The position numbers were made by a program, and so were the translations under genes. Positions 1 to 8,710 of a stretch of 64,000 nt of DNA are shown here, in pieces. The notes under the pieces are model-generated. The model had not been told where the DNA came from. It did no database searches and was given only the letters and a program-made list of their open reading frames with translations. The stretch covers positions 186,001 through 250,000 of the forward strand of contig JAMLJG010000002.1 in NCBI GenBank assembly GCA_023953695.1, written 5' to 3'. Source of the stretch: Kiritimatiellia bacterium (GTDB taxonomy: Bacteria > Verrucomicrobiota > Kiritimatiellia > CAIVKH01). The stretch's first letter is position 1, and each line of letters starts with the position of its first letter.

Positions 1-362
1 GCGAGAAGAAGCGATTCCTCCAGTCCCCACTTCAACCCATAATGCAGGATTCCAAAGGTAAACAGTGCGGTGCAAATGACACCCCACGTCGCCAGCCCCC
101 CCGCGGGTAAGGCAACCGCGCGAAATTGACGACGCTGGGTATGAAAGCCGCCATTGAAGAGAATGAAGACCAGCGCAAAATTGGCCGCGCGATTGGTGAG
201 CGACACATTGCCAAAGTTCCACAAGTCGAGCACGTCGCTGCCGAATAAAATGCCGGCGCCCAACGCGACGAGAATCACCGGAACGCTCCAACGATCAAGC
301 CACACGGCAGCCAACACGACGGCAATCAACAGAAGCGGCCCGATCGTGTAGAGGATGTCCAT
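1..362 (-). CDS. Cation:proton antiporter, N-terminal part (cut by window edge)
   Basis: The frame opens at an ATG at 362 and runs off the left edge, giving the first 120 residues. The product starts with a hydrophobic helix (MDILYTIGPLLLIAVVLAAV), then short polar turns and further membrane helices, with LTNRAANFALVFILFNGGF in the middle. That pattern, especially the F-x-L-F-x-x-G-G segment, is typical of CPA1/NhaP and K+/H+ (CvrA-like) antiporters, which exchange monovalent cations for protons at the inner membrane. It lies 70 bp downstream of the flavin oxidase gene on the same strand and may share its transcript. The C-terminal half and any TrkA-C domain are outside the window, so the ion specificity cannot be judged. 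Confidence 0.75.
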   Translation of the reverse strand, partial: MDILYTIGPLLLIAVVLAAVWLDRWSVPVILVALGAGILFGSDVLDLWNFGNVSLTNRAANFALVFILFNGGFHTQRRQFRAVALPAGGLATWGVICTALFTFGILHYGLKWGLEESLLL

Positions 363-432
363 CGCCTCTGTCTACGAGGTCAAGCAGAGCGACTCAAGCA
401 GAAATCTCCGTCTGCCTCACGATTTCGCGGCA

Positions 433-2031
433 TCAATCAAGGCTATAGCGACCCGGCGCAATGATGTCATGTGGGTCCAAGGTGCGCTTGATTGCGCGCG
501 CGGTTTCCCAAAACGGATCGCCCGCGCGAACGACGCGCCCCATCTGATGAACGCCCACCCGATACGCGCGAAAGCCCTGCGCGGCGTAGATATCCAAAAT
601 CTCGTCGGCAAAGGCCTGCGCCGATTGCGCGCGCTCCGGTTGCGAGCGCGGAAATGAAATGGAAAGCACCAATTCGAGGCAGCGCTCATCCAGAATGTTG
701 AATGTCATCGCGGGCTTGAATCCGCGCGCCGCCGCGCGGCGTTCCGCTTCGGCCGCAACCGCGCCTGCCACGGCGCCATCGAGCGGAAACAAGGGCAACA
801 CATAAATATAACCCGCCTCACTCCAATCGGGATTCACCACGGCATCCGAAGGCGGCTCCAATCCAGCGCCCCAATAGAGCGCCTTCAGAGGCTCATCGGT
901 CGGGATGCCCTGCGAGAGGCCATAGACCGGCATCACCGCGCGCAACACGCTCGCCTTTCGACGCGCAGCGGGCAGAAAGGAAAAGAACCGCAGCAGCCGG
1001 CTGATTTTCGCCAATCGCGCATCGTCGAAAACGGCGACGGATGCCACGCCGCGCAACGCCCGGCGAATCATTCCCACGGCATGCCGGACTTCTTCCGGCT
1101 CGCCCGCCACGCTGCTCACCGCGCTCCACGGACCAAAACCCTCTTGCGTGAGAAGCGCTTCCGCTTGCTCGCGCCTTCGATTCGGGCCGAGCTGCTCATA
1201 GACCAGCGGCGCCAGGGTATCGAAGGTGCGGTTCACGTTCCCAATGTGCGTCACCATGCGAATCACATCGCGACGGCGCAACTCGCCGAGGATATTCACC
1301 AACTCGGGCAAACGAGCGGCGTCGCGAATCTTGGCAATCACCGAACAGCGGCAGGGCTGCTGCGGAAGCAGCTCGATCCCCGCTGCGGTCACGATTCCGA
1401 AATTCGATTGATAGAACAACCCATCGAGGCCCGGCCCCACCCCGTGCTTGTAAATGTGAGTGAGCGCGGATGCAGATTCGTCGCCAAATCCCGTTCGCAA
1501 GAGGGTGCCGTTCCCCAACACGACTTCCATGCCAGAGAGTGTTCCCGCTCGACTCGAAAAGTAGCCGATCCCCCGCTCGAGCGCGTTTCCCAGCATACTG
1601 GTGCCTCCACCCGCCCCAATCACATTGATCATCAGCGGAAGGCGGTTCTGCACGATATATTCATAGAGTTGCTGCTGCGTAACACCGGGCTCCACGACCG
1701 CATAGCGATGTCGCGCATTCACTTCGCGAATGCGATTCATGCGCGACAGATCAACGAGACAGGCGCCATCGCGCACGGGAAGTCGCGAACCCAACCCCCA
1801 GTTGCAGCCGCGGCTGTAGGGATAGAGCGGCACACGAAAATGGATCGCGGCCTGAACCACGCGTTGAACCTCAGCGGTGGAAGCTGGGCGAACTAATGCG
1901 GCAACCCGGCGATGGAGTCCTGTGACATTCGCCTCTGCGCGGGCGATCTCCTGCGCACTCGCCAAGACGTATGTGTCGCCAACAATCTTCGCGAATTCCT
2001 CGCGCCAGCCGGAAGCGGGTTCGTGCGTCAT
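433..2031 (-). CDS. FAD-dependent oxidoreductase of the VAO/4-cresol dehydrogenase type
   Basis: This 532-residue protein has a PCMH/FAD_binding_4 domain at roughly residues 45-225. It carries the pyrophosphate-binding segment YPYSRGCNWGLGSRLPVRDG (about 75-95) and later GAGGGTSMLGNALERG. The C-terminal half fits the cresol-dehydrogenase/vanillyl-alcohol-oxidase substrate domain, ending HDIIAPGRYSLD. Family members oxidise para-substituted phenols, alditols or lactones. I could not identify the covalent-flavin residue with certainty, so the substrate is unknown. There is no signal peptide. It lies 80 bp downstream of the hybrid kinase gene and follows a FadL-type porin in the same direction, which may point to a hydrophobic or phenolic substrate (inference). 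Confidence 0.8.
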   Translation of the reverse strand: MTHEPASGWREEFAKIVGDTYVLASAQEIARAEANVTGLHRRVAALVRPASTAEVQRVVQAAIHFRVPLYPYSRGCNWGLGSRLPVRDGACLVDLSRMNRIREVNARHRYAVVEPGVTQQQLYEYIVQNRLPLMINVIGAGGGTSMLGNALERGIGYFSSRAGTLSGMEVVLGNGTLLRTGFGDESASALTHIYKHGVGPGLDGLFYQSNFGIVTAAGIELLPQQPCRCSVIAKIRDAARLPELVNILGELRRRDVIRMVTHIGNVNRTFDTLAPLVYEQLGPNRRREQAEALLTQEGFGPWSAVSSVAGEPEEVRHAVGMIRRALRGVASVAVFDDARLAKISRLLRFFSFLPAARRKASVLRAVMPVYGLSQGIPTDEPLKALYWGAGLEPPSDAVVNPDWSEAGYIYVLPLFPLDGAVAGAVAAEAERRAAARGFKPAMTFNILDERCLELVLSISFPRSQPERAQSAQAFADEILDIYAAQGFRAYRVGVHQMGRVVRAGDPFWETARAIKRTLDPHDIIAPGRYSLD

Positions 2032-2111
2032 GCGACAAGAGTCAGCGGACGGCGGGCCGCTGTCCAGTCCTTCTTTGCGACGCCCCCCCCGCGCGCGCGG
2101 TCTCCGTCTCG

Positions 2112-3275
2112 TCAGGCCGGAGACTCGGCACAGAGCGGAAGGGAGATCGTCATCTTCGTCCCCTTCCCTTCGACGCTCTCCACATGGATCAATCCGGCGT
2201 GATCCTCAATAATTCGCTTCGTGATGAACAGGCCCAACCCCGTGCCCCTTTTTGTCGCCGCCTTCGTGGAGAAATCCGGCTTGAAGAGATGCGGCAGGGC
2301 CTCAGGTGCAATGCCACTTCCGTTGTCTTGCACCTCAATCATGTAGCGGCCGCGCACGCGAGAACCCGATACGGAAACGTAGCCATTTTCTGAAGGCAGC
2401 GCGTCGAAGGCATTGACCACAATGTTCTGCAATGCGCGACCCAATTGGACGGCATCGCCCACGACTTGCGCATCGGGGTCTTCAACTCGAACTTGCAGCG
2501 CAGCGTTTCGCGATGCAGCCAAGCTGCGTTGCGCATCGAGAATCTTCTCCAATAGCGAAGAGGGACGGATCGGTTCCGGCTTGCGCCGCTGCGGGCGACT
2601 GATGTCCTGCCAGGCTTCCACCATCTCGCGACAGCGCTGGATGTTCTGCTCAATCAGTCCAATGTACTCCGTCGTGGCCTCCGGCGTTCCGTGCTGCGTT
2701 TCACGCGCCTTCGCCAAATCTTCAGAGAGAATCTGAACATAACCCAGCACCGCAGCCAGAGGATTGCGCAGGTCGTGAACCAGTTCCGCCGAGGCCTGTC
2801 CCAGCGTCGCCATCAGATCCTTCTTCTCGAGTTGACTCGTCAGTTGCCCATTCAGAGCCTGCAATTCGTGCTCCGTCGAAGCGCGACGCCGATTGATCTG
2901 GCTCCGGTGCACGTTCGCGCGAATCACATCCTGCATCTCAACGATGTCGAACGGCTTTTTCAGATAGTCGTTCGCGCCGAGGCGAAGCGCTTCCTGCGCG
3001 GTTTCCAACGCGCCAAATCCCGTCAGCATGATCACCGCCACGTGGGGATCCAGCGATCGAATCTCGCGCAGTCCTTCAATGCCGGTTTTCCCCGGCATCC
3101 GAATGTCCATGACGATGACATCCGGCTCCAGCTCCCGCAGCATCTGCACACCGAGGTCCACCGAATTGACGCACCGCACCTCATACTCGTTCTTGAGCAG
3201 GACGCGGAGGCTCTCGCGCGGCCCGAGCTCGTCGTCAATCACAAGTACTTTTGCGCGCTTGGCCGTTGCAATCAT
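2112..3275 (-). CDS. Hybrid response regulator receiver-histidine kinase
   Basis: The order is unusual: an N-terminal receiver domain (residues 8-125; acidic pair D14/D15, phospho-acceptor D57 in VIVMDIRMP, conserved K107 before PF) is followed by a short coiled linker (about 125-155) and a HisKA domain with H167 in AELVHDLRNPL. A HATPase domain closes the protein with an N-box (NIVVNAFDAL), DNGSGI and GTGLGLFI. There is no membrane segment, so this is a soluble kinase whose activity is probably set by phosphorylation of its own receiver by another kinase. The gene begins 8 bp after the fadL-like stop and is probably co-transcribed with it. No output regulator lies next to it. Confidence 0.92.
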   Translation of the reverse strand: MIATAKRAKVLVIDDELGPRESLRVLLKNEYEVRCVNSVDLGVQMLRELEPDVIVMDIRMPGKTGIEGLREIRSLDPHVAVIMLTGFGALETAQEALRLGANDYLKKPFDIVEMQDVIRANVHRSQINRRRASTEHELQALNGQLTSQLEKKDLMATLGQASAELVHDLRNPLAAVLGYVQILSEDLAKARETQHGTPEATTEYIGLIEQNIQRCREMVEAWQDISRPQRRKPEPIRPSSLLEKILDAQRSLAASRNAALQVRVEDPDAQVVGDAVQLGRALQNIVVNAFDALPSENGYVSVSGSRVRGRYMIEVQDNGSGIAPEALPHLFKPDFSTKAATKRGTGLGLFITKRIIEDHAGLIHVESVEGKGTKMTISLPLCAESPA

Positions 3276-3283
3276 GACGCGAC

Positions 3284-4531
3284 CTAGAGTTGGATTCCGT
3301 AGGTAACCACGAACAGGTGCGAGGCGAGTTCGTAGGTCCCATTGAGCGCCGGATCGAGGTTGCTCGAAACCGTGCGATCATCGAAGATCGAATAGGCATA
3401 CGCTAAATCCAAGTGATGCCGACCGCTCTGGTAACCGAGCCCGGCCGACAGGAGATGGCGATCCGCATCCGGCAGCGTCGGAGCGAGCGTCGAATCGGGA
3501 ATCGGCGACTCCATGAACTTATAGCCTGCGCGCGCAACCCACGACTCGTTCAGCGCGTAGGCCGCACTCACGCCATATGTCCACGTGTCGTCCCAATTCT
3601 GTGGAATCGCCGCTGTCGGAAGCAGCGCATTGTTGACGCCGATGTCTATCGGCAGCGCATCGAAACGCGAGAACTCGATCCACTCCACATCGGCCCCGAG
3701 GTGCAGGCGATCATTCACCTGAATCCCATACCCGAGCGCAGCGATCGCGGGGAACTCAATCTCGCTCGAAAAATCACTCTTCGGCGCCGCCATCGCGGGA
3801 GCCGGGACATTCCCCACGCTAAAGTCTCCATCGTAGTCCACCTTCACGCCGCTGCGATACACGAGACCGACCTGCTGCCGGTCGGTCAGTTTTACTTGAA
3901 CGCCCACGTTCCACCCCACGCCGGAGCCATCGCCATCAAACTTCATCTCGCCATCCGGCGCGGCTGGATTGCCCACCACTTGCGACCACGGCATGAACTG
4001 CTTCATTTCCAACGTGGACGAAAACACATCCACACCCGCACCCACGGCCACGCGGTCGTGGACTCGATAGGCAATCGTTGGGTTAACATTGACCAACTTC
4101 AATTCCGCAAAATACGGAGCCGAATAGCGCAGCACGCCATCCTTCTTCCATTCGGTGGACTGGCCAAACGGCGTCGTCAGACCCACGCCAAGCGCGAACT
4201 GATCCGCTTCAACCGGAAACGCAAAAAATGCGTTCGGCAGCGCCTTCCACGGATCATCGGTCGTGGCCGAACCCAGCGCGGAATCGAAATCTGTCTTCGC
4301 ATGCACGAGAGTCAGTGAGGCCACCACCTCGGGCTCTTTCGCCCCCAGCAGATTCGCCGGATTCACCGCAGTCGCCGCCGCACCTTTAATAGAGGTGAGC
4401 TTGCCGCCATCTCGCGACAGCGCTTCGCCGGTCTCCGGCGGATTTCGAAACCCATTCGCCCAACTCGCATTCGCGACCATGCCGACCGCCAACGCGATCC
4501 CACACACAAACCGCCAATTTGTTCCCGTCAT
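3284..4531 (-). CDS. FadL/TodX-family outer-membrane transporter (OMPP1)
   Basis: This 415-residue product starts with a Sec signal peptide (about residues 1-25, cleavage near ASWA|NGF). The mature N-terminus NGFRNPPETGEAL leads into GAAATAVNPANLLG, the FadL-type hatch region with its NPA signature. Alternating beta-strand sequence fills the rest and the protein ends in an aromatic/hydrophobic strand (FVVTYGIQL) as outer-membrane barrels do. FadL proteins take up long-chain fatty acids or aromatic hydrocarbons by diffusion through the barrel wall. A GGGAGG-like ribosome site precedes the ATG at 4531. The hybrid kinase gene follows after 8 bp. Ligand is unknown. Confidence 0.88.
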   Translation of the reverse strand: MTGTNWRFVCGIALAVGMVANASWANGFRNPPETGEALSRDGGKLTSIKGAAATAVNPANLLGAKEPEVVASLTLVHAKTDFDSALGSATTDDPWKALPNAFFAFPVEADQFALGVGLTTPFGQSTEWKKDGVLRYSAPYFAELKLVNVNPTIAYRVHDRVAVGAGVDVFSSTLEMKQFMPWSQVVGNPAAPDGEMKFDGDGSGVGWNVGVQVKLTDRQQVGLVYRSGVKVDYDGDFSVGNVPAPAMAAPKSDFSSEIEFPAIAALGYGIQVNDRLHLGADVEWIEFSRFDALPIDIGVNNALLPTAAIPQNWDDTWTYGVSAAYALNESWVARAGYKFMESPIPDSTLAPTLPDADRHLLSAGLGYQSGRHHLDLAYAYSIFDDRTVSSNLDPALNGTYELASHLFVVTYGIQL

Positions 4532-4971
4532 CTCTGCCTCCCGAATTGGTTATTTCATTTCCCTGCACTTCAATTCATAGCAAACACCGTGCCAACCTGG
4601 TAGATGCTCAACATCTTGGGGCGAGCCTCACCTCCCCCAAACAGATTGTGGCTTTTCTGCTTGTGGGTAGGTGCCGCATCCGTGCCCGATTGCGCAGGAG
4701 AACAAAAATGAACACGCGCCATGCAAGCGCAGCTCGGAATCGCCAGCCCAGGTTATTCACATGTTTTCAACAAGAACCAAACTTCCTGGCACAGGGCTAA
4801 CTCACACACCCGCAAGGAAACAGCGAAATGATTTTCAATATTTCTCAAATCAATCCTTGCATTCGTTCAATTTCGTACACCTAATGTCTGCGGGTACAGA
4901 ATTGAACGAGGGTGGCGGGACTTTAGGGCCGGGTTCGCTTGTTCGGGGGAATAGCGCTCGGCCACCACTAT
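4532..4971. other. 440-bp divergent intergenic region
   Basis: This spacer separates the minus-strand fadL-like gene from the plus-strand ketosynthase operon and should hold both promoters. It is visibly richer in A+T than the flanking genes, notably 4825-4890. I see no convincing -35/-10 pair. The TGGCAC at about 4785 lacks a proper sigma54 -12 element. A 30-codon open frame with a good ribosome site lies at 4708-4800 and is listed separately. Confidence 0.6.
4708..4800 (+). CDS. Possible 30-residue small protein
   Basis: A short frame starts at an ATG preceded by GGAG (4697-4700) with a 7-nt spacer, an ideal arrangement, and ends at TAA. The product is basic and polar (MNTRHASAARNRQPRLFTCF...) with one cysteine and no membrane segment or recognised family. 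It lies in the spacer upstream of the ketosynthase operon. It could be a small protein, a leader peptide or chance. Only the ribosome site supports it. Confidence 0.25.
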   Translation: MNTRHASAARNRQPRLFTCFQQEPNFLAQG

Positions 4972-6210
4972 ATGGCAGCACTAGATAGATCGCGCGTAGT
5001 CATCACGGGACTCGGCATCGTGGCGCCAAACGGAATTGGCAAAGATGCTTTTTGGGGGTCTCTCCTGCGCGCCGAAAGCGGGATTGACCACATCACGCTT
5101 TTCGATGCGTCTAAACATCCCTGCAAAATCGCGGGAGAGGTGAAGGATTTCGACATCAATAAGATCCTCGACCGGCCCGGCTTCAGCAAACGCCGCTCGC
5201 GACAAGACCTCCTCGCGGCTGCCGCTGCTCACTTGGCCTATCTCGATGCGGATCTTGACCCGACCTCCCGCAACGGAAGCATGCTCGATGTTTGCCTCGG
5301 CATTAGCTGCCCCGCGGTCGAATTGATTGAGCACGGCTTTGAGCGGCTGCAAAGCCACGGCCCTTGGCGCGTGCCTGTTCACGTCGCCACGTCCGGACAA
5401 CCGCACCACGCCGCCACCACCATCACCGATGCCATTCCCAGCGTGAGGAAGGCGCATACCCACTCGTCCGCCTGCATCGCGGGCTCGGAGGCCATCGCCA
5501 GCGGATTCGAGCTGATTCGCACCGGGCGCGCCGACATCGTTATCGCGGGCGGCGCCGATGCTCCCATCAACTCCCTCACCTACGCCTGCATGGCGCAGTC
5601 GGGACTGCTGACTGGGCGCCAAGTGGATCCTCGCCTGGCAAGCTGTCCTTTCGATATCGCACACGACGCGGGCATCATCTCAGAAGGCGCGGGCCTCCTC
5701 GTTTTGGAATCGCTCGAACATGCGAACTACCGAGGCAAAAAGCCCTATGCGGAAATCCTCTCCACCGCATTCTGTCAGGATTTCAGTGAAGAGACACCCT
5801 GCTCCGGCTTGGAAGTGGCCATGCACAGCGCCCTGCAGAATGCGGGGCTGATCCCCGACGACATCGGCTACATCAACGCCCACGGCCCGAGTCATCGCAT
5901 TTTGGATTGCGCCGAAGCGTCAGTGATTAAAAAGGTGTTCGGCCCCCGCGCCTATCAGATACCGATCACCTCCATCAAAGGCGTGCTGGGCAATCCGCTC
6001 GCAGCCGCAGGTCCGCTGCAAATCGCGGCAACCCTGCTGGCGCTGCAATCGGGAATCATTCCGCCGACGGCCAACCTCAACAACCCCGACCCCGCCTGCG
6101 ATCTGGATTTCGTTCCAGGGCAACCGCGTCGCACACACTGTTCCACGGCGCTCGTGGATGTCCATGGATTGGGCGGCGGAAACGCCTGCGTCATCGTGAA
6201 GAAGATCTGA
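4972..6210 (+). CDS. Beta-ketoacyl-ACP synthase (FabF/KAS II-like) with Cys-His-Asn active site
   Basis: This 412-residue thiolase-fold condensing enzyme starts SRVVITGLGIVAPNGIGKDAFW, as FabF does. The nucleophile is C168 in SACIAGSEA. The first catalytic histidine is H304 in INAHGPSH and the conserved lysine is K336. The second histidine of the FabF motif K-S-x-T-G-H is replaced by N341 (IKGVLGNPLAAAG), giving a C-H-N triad like that of FabH. I chose the ATG at 4972 because the homologous region begins there; an in-frame TTG at 4939 would add 11 residues. The stop is one base before the start of a histidine kinase gene, so the enzyme is translationally tied to a signalling operon. No acyl carrier protein or other fatty-acid gene is adjacent, so a specialised condensation is likely but unproven. 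Confidence 0.85.
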   Translation: MAALDRSRVVITGLGIVAPNGIGKDAFWGSLLRAESGIDHITLFDASKHPCKIAGEVKDFDINKILDRPGFSKRRSRQDLLAAAAAHLAYLDADLDPTSRNGSMLDVCLGISCPAVELIEHGFERLQSHGPWRVPVHVATSGQPHHAATTITDAIPSVRKAHTHSSACIAGSEAIASGFELIRTGRADIVIAGGADAPINSLTYACMAQSGLLTGRQVDPRLASCPFDIAHDAGIISEGAGLLVLESLEHANYRGKKPYAEILSTAFCQDFSEETPCSGLEVAMHSALQNAGLIPDDIGYINAHGPSHRILDCAEASVIKKVFGPRAYQIPITSIKGVLGNPLAAAGPLQIAATLLALQSGIIPPTANLNNPDPACDLDFVPGQPRRTHCSTALVDVHGLGGGNACVIVKKI

Positions 6211-6211
6211 C

Positions 6212-8710
6212 ATGCTGATCCTCCAGGTCATACACGCGCTCTGCGTCGTAGCGGCTCTCTCGCTCGGCATTTTTGTGCTGCTGAACAATCAGCGCCGCGC
6301 GCTGAATGTCTTCTTCTTTGCCTTCTCTCTCATCATGACAGGGTGGCTCACCTGTCTCGGCATCGCCTTCTACACAACCGATGAACCCCAGATCATCGCC
6401 GCCATCCAGATGTCTTCCATTCTGGGCGCTTTCGCGCCGTTCATGTTCAGCATGATGCGCAAAGCGGTCATGCACCCGACGAGGCACTGGTCGCAGCACT
6501 TGCGCAGATCGAAATGGGAGAGCCTGGCCCCGCTCGCTGCCGCAGCTCTCGCGTGCACCTCCTTCTACCTCCGCGGCGTCACGCTCCCCTCGCCCGAATC
6601 GAGGAGCAGTTTGCCAGAACCCCTATACGGCCCCGGCATCGCCCTCTATGCGCTCTATTTTGCGCTCTACCTCTCATACATCGCATACCGATTCGTCCAG
6701 AACAGCCGAGCCACACGCGGCATTCAGCGAACAGAGATTCAATTTCTCCTGTTCGGCGGCTTTTCCGGCATCGTCATCGCCGTGCTCACAGCGGTGGTCG
6801 TCCCAATTCTCACCTCGACTTCGCTGAGCGTCCAATATGCCCCGCTGGCCGCGTTCTTCCTGATCGGCATCATCGCTTATGGCATCGCCACGCGGCACAT
6901 CATGGAGGTGGCCGACGTCCTCCGCCGCGTCACGGCCTACGCTCTGCTCACCGGCTATCTTGTCGTGCTCTATTGCTGTGTGTGGGCCGTCTTGCGCTGG
7001 GCGCTCGAGCCGATGCCGTGGCGCGACTTCGGCGCACACCTCATCGCAGCGCTTGTGGTCGCGTTCTCGATGGCCCCCGCGCACGGACAGCTCCAACAAT
7101 TCGCCAACCGCCTTTTCCTCAGCCTCGAAGCGCTTGGCGTCACAGAGACACTCCAGTCCGCCAGTCGAATCGTCACCTCCATCGGTACGCGCAGCGAACT
7201 ATTGGAGCACTTCGCCGAATTGGCCGCCAAGCTGGTGGGCGCCGACCGCGTCCTCATTCTCCTTCACGAGAACAACCACTTCGTCCAAAGCCATCCCGCG
7301 CCACAGGAGGACCGCATCCAGCTCGATGCAGAGAACCCACTCCCGCGCACCCTCGCGGAATATAGCGCCCCGCTCGCTGCCGAAACCCTCCAGCGCTTCC
7401 AGGCTTCGCGCCAGGAAATCCAAGCGGGCCACGTCATCTCCTCGCTAAAAAGCGTCATCGCGGTCGGCATCTATGCCAACAATGTCCTCAAAGGCATTGT
7501 CCTCCTCGGCCCCCGCCTCTCCGGCCGCATCTACGGACAAACCGAGCAGCGCACGCTCCAAGTGCTCTGCAATCAGCTCGCCGTCGGCCTCGAAAATGCC
7601 GACCTCTACACCCAAATCAAGGACAGCGCGATCTACAACGACATACTTCTCGACCGCGTGGTCGCAGGCATCGTTGCCGCCAATCACGAAGGGCGAATCA
7701 CGGTGTGCAATCGCGAGGCACAGCGCATCCTTCACATTGATGAATCGCTCGTGCAACAGCCCATCCAGAGCTTGCCGCCGAATCTGGCACTCGCGCTGCA
7801 CACCACCCTGGCCGGCGGCGCCGACCGGCGAAATGTCGAAGTCGCGCTCTCCGTGAACGGCGCCGAAAGTCTCCCCGTTCGCTTCAGCACCGTCGCCTTC
7901 AGCAGCCACACCGGCCGACAACTGGGCGCCCTCCTGTTGTTCGAAGATCTGACGCTCCTCAAGAAGCTCGAAGAACAAGTCCGCCGAACCGACCGACTCG
8001 CCAGCATCGGCACACTCTCCGCGGGCATGGCCCACGAAATCAAAAACCCGCTCGTCACCCTCAAGACATTCACGCAACTCCTCCCCGACCGCTACGACGA
8101 TGAAGACTTCCGCCAAACCTTCTCGCTCTTGGTCGGACAGGAGGTCAAACGCATTGACTCCATCGTCAACCAACTCCTCCGCTTCGCCCGCCCCGCCAAG
8201 CCGAGCCTCCACCCCACGCGCGTGCACGAAGTCCTCGCAAGCTCCCTCCAAATCATCCAACAACAACTCAAACAGAAACAAATAGACCTCCACCAGTCCT
8301 ACACCGAACAGAGCGATGTCATCCGCGGCGATGCCAACCTCCTGACACAAGCCTTCGTCAACTTCTTCCTCAACGCAATAGATGCCATGGAAAACGGCGG
8401 AACACTCACCGTCGCCACCGAACATGTCGAAATTGAAACACCGCAGATGACGCTGCAAGGCTCATTCACGACCGAGACCCGGCTCCGCGTCGCCATCAGC
8501 GACACCGGCGCAGGCATCAAACGCGAAGACATCCCGCACGTCTTCGACCCCTTCTTCACAACGAAAAGCTCCGGCACCGGCCTCGGCCTTTCCGTCTCTC
8601 ACAGCATCATCTCCGAACACAACGGCCTCCTGGAGGTCGAGAGCGAACCCGGCAAAGGGTCCACCTTCCACCTCCTCTTCCCACTCGCGCCCGCCGAGGT
8701 CGCGCCATGA
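6212..8710 (+). CDS. Membrane histidine kinase (7TM-like, GAF, PAS, HisKA, HATPase)
   Basis: The 832-residue protein has an N-terminal block of about seven to eight hydrophobic helices (residues 1-290) like the histidine-kinase 7TM sensor region. A GAF domain (about 315-465), a PAS domain (about 472-585), HisKA with H608 in GMAHEIKNPL and a HATPase domain follow (N-box FFLNAIDAM, SDTGAGI, GTGLGLSV). Its dimerisation domain closely resembles that of the next gene. The start is 1 bp after the ketosynthase stop, and its stop overlaps the next start as ATGA. It most likely phosphorylates the NtrC-type regulator two genes downstream (inference from context). The signal is unknown. Confidence 0.93.
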   Translation: MLILQVIHALCVVAALSLGIFVLLNNQRRALNVFFFAFSLIMTGWLTCLGIAFYTTDEPQIIAAIQMSSILGAFAPFMFSMMRKAVMHPTRHWSQHLRRSKWESLAPLAAAALACTSFYLRGVTLPSPESRSSLPEPLYGPGIALYALYFALYLSYIAYRFVQNSRATRGIQRTEIQFLLFGGFSGIVIAVLTAVVVPILTSTSLSVQYAPLAAFFLIGIIAYGIATRHIMEVADVLRRVTAYALLTGYLVVLYCCVWAVLRWALEPMPWRDFGAHLIAALVVAFSMAPAHGQLQQFANRLFLSLEALGVTETLQSASRIVTSIGTRSELLEHFAELAAKLVGADRVLILLHENNHFVQSHPAPQEDRIQLDAENPLPRTLAEYSAPLAAETLQRFQASRQEIQAGHVISSLKSVIAVGIYANNVLKGIVLLGPRLSGRIYGQTEQRTLQVLCNQLAVGLENADLYTQIKDSAIYNDILLDRVVAGIVAANHEGRITVCNREAQRILHIDESLVQQPIQSLPPNLALALHTTLAGGADRRNVEVALSVNGAESLPVRFSTVAFSSHTGRQLGALLLFEDLTLLKKLEEQVRRTDRLASIGTLSAGMAHEIKNPLVTLKTFTQLLPDRYDDEDFRQTFSLLVGQEVKRIDSIVNQLLRFARPAKPSLHPTRVHEVLASSLQIIQQQLKQKQIDLHQSYTEQSDVIRGDANLLTQAFVNFFLNAIDAMENGGTLTVATEHVEIETPQMTLQGSFTTETRLRVAISDTGAGIKREDIPHVFDPFFTTKSSGTGLGLSVSHSIISEHNGLLEVESEPGKGSTFHLLFPLAPAEVAP

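Noticed and set aside
4780-4800. Possible sigma54 promoter (TGGCAC) upstream of the ketosynthase operon
   Set aside because: The -12 part reads TAACT instead of TTGC, losing the required GC, so it does not meet the consensus.
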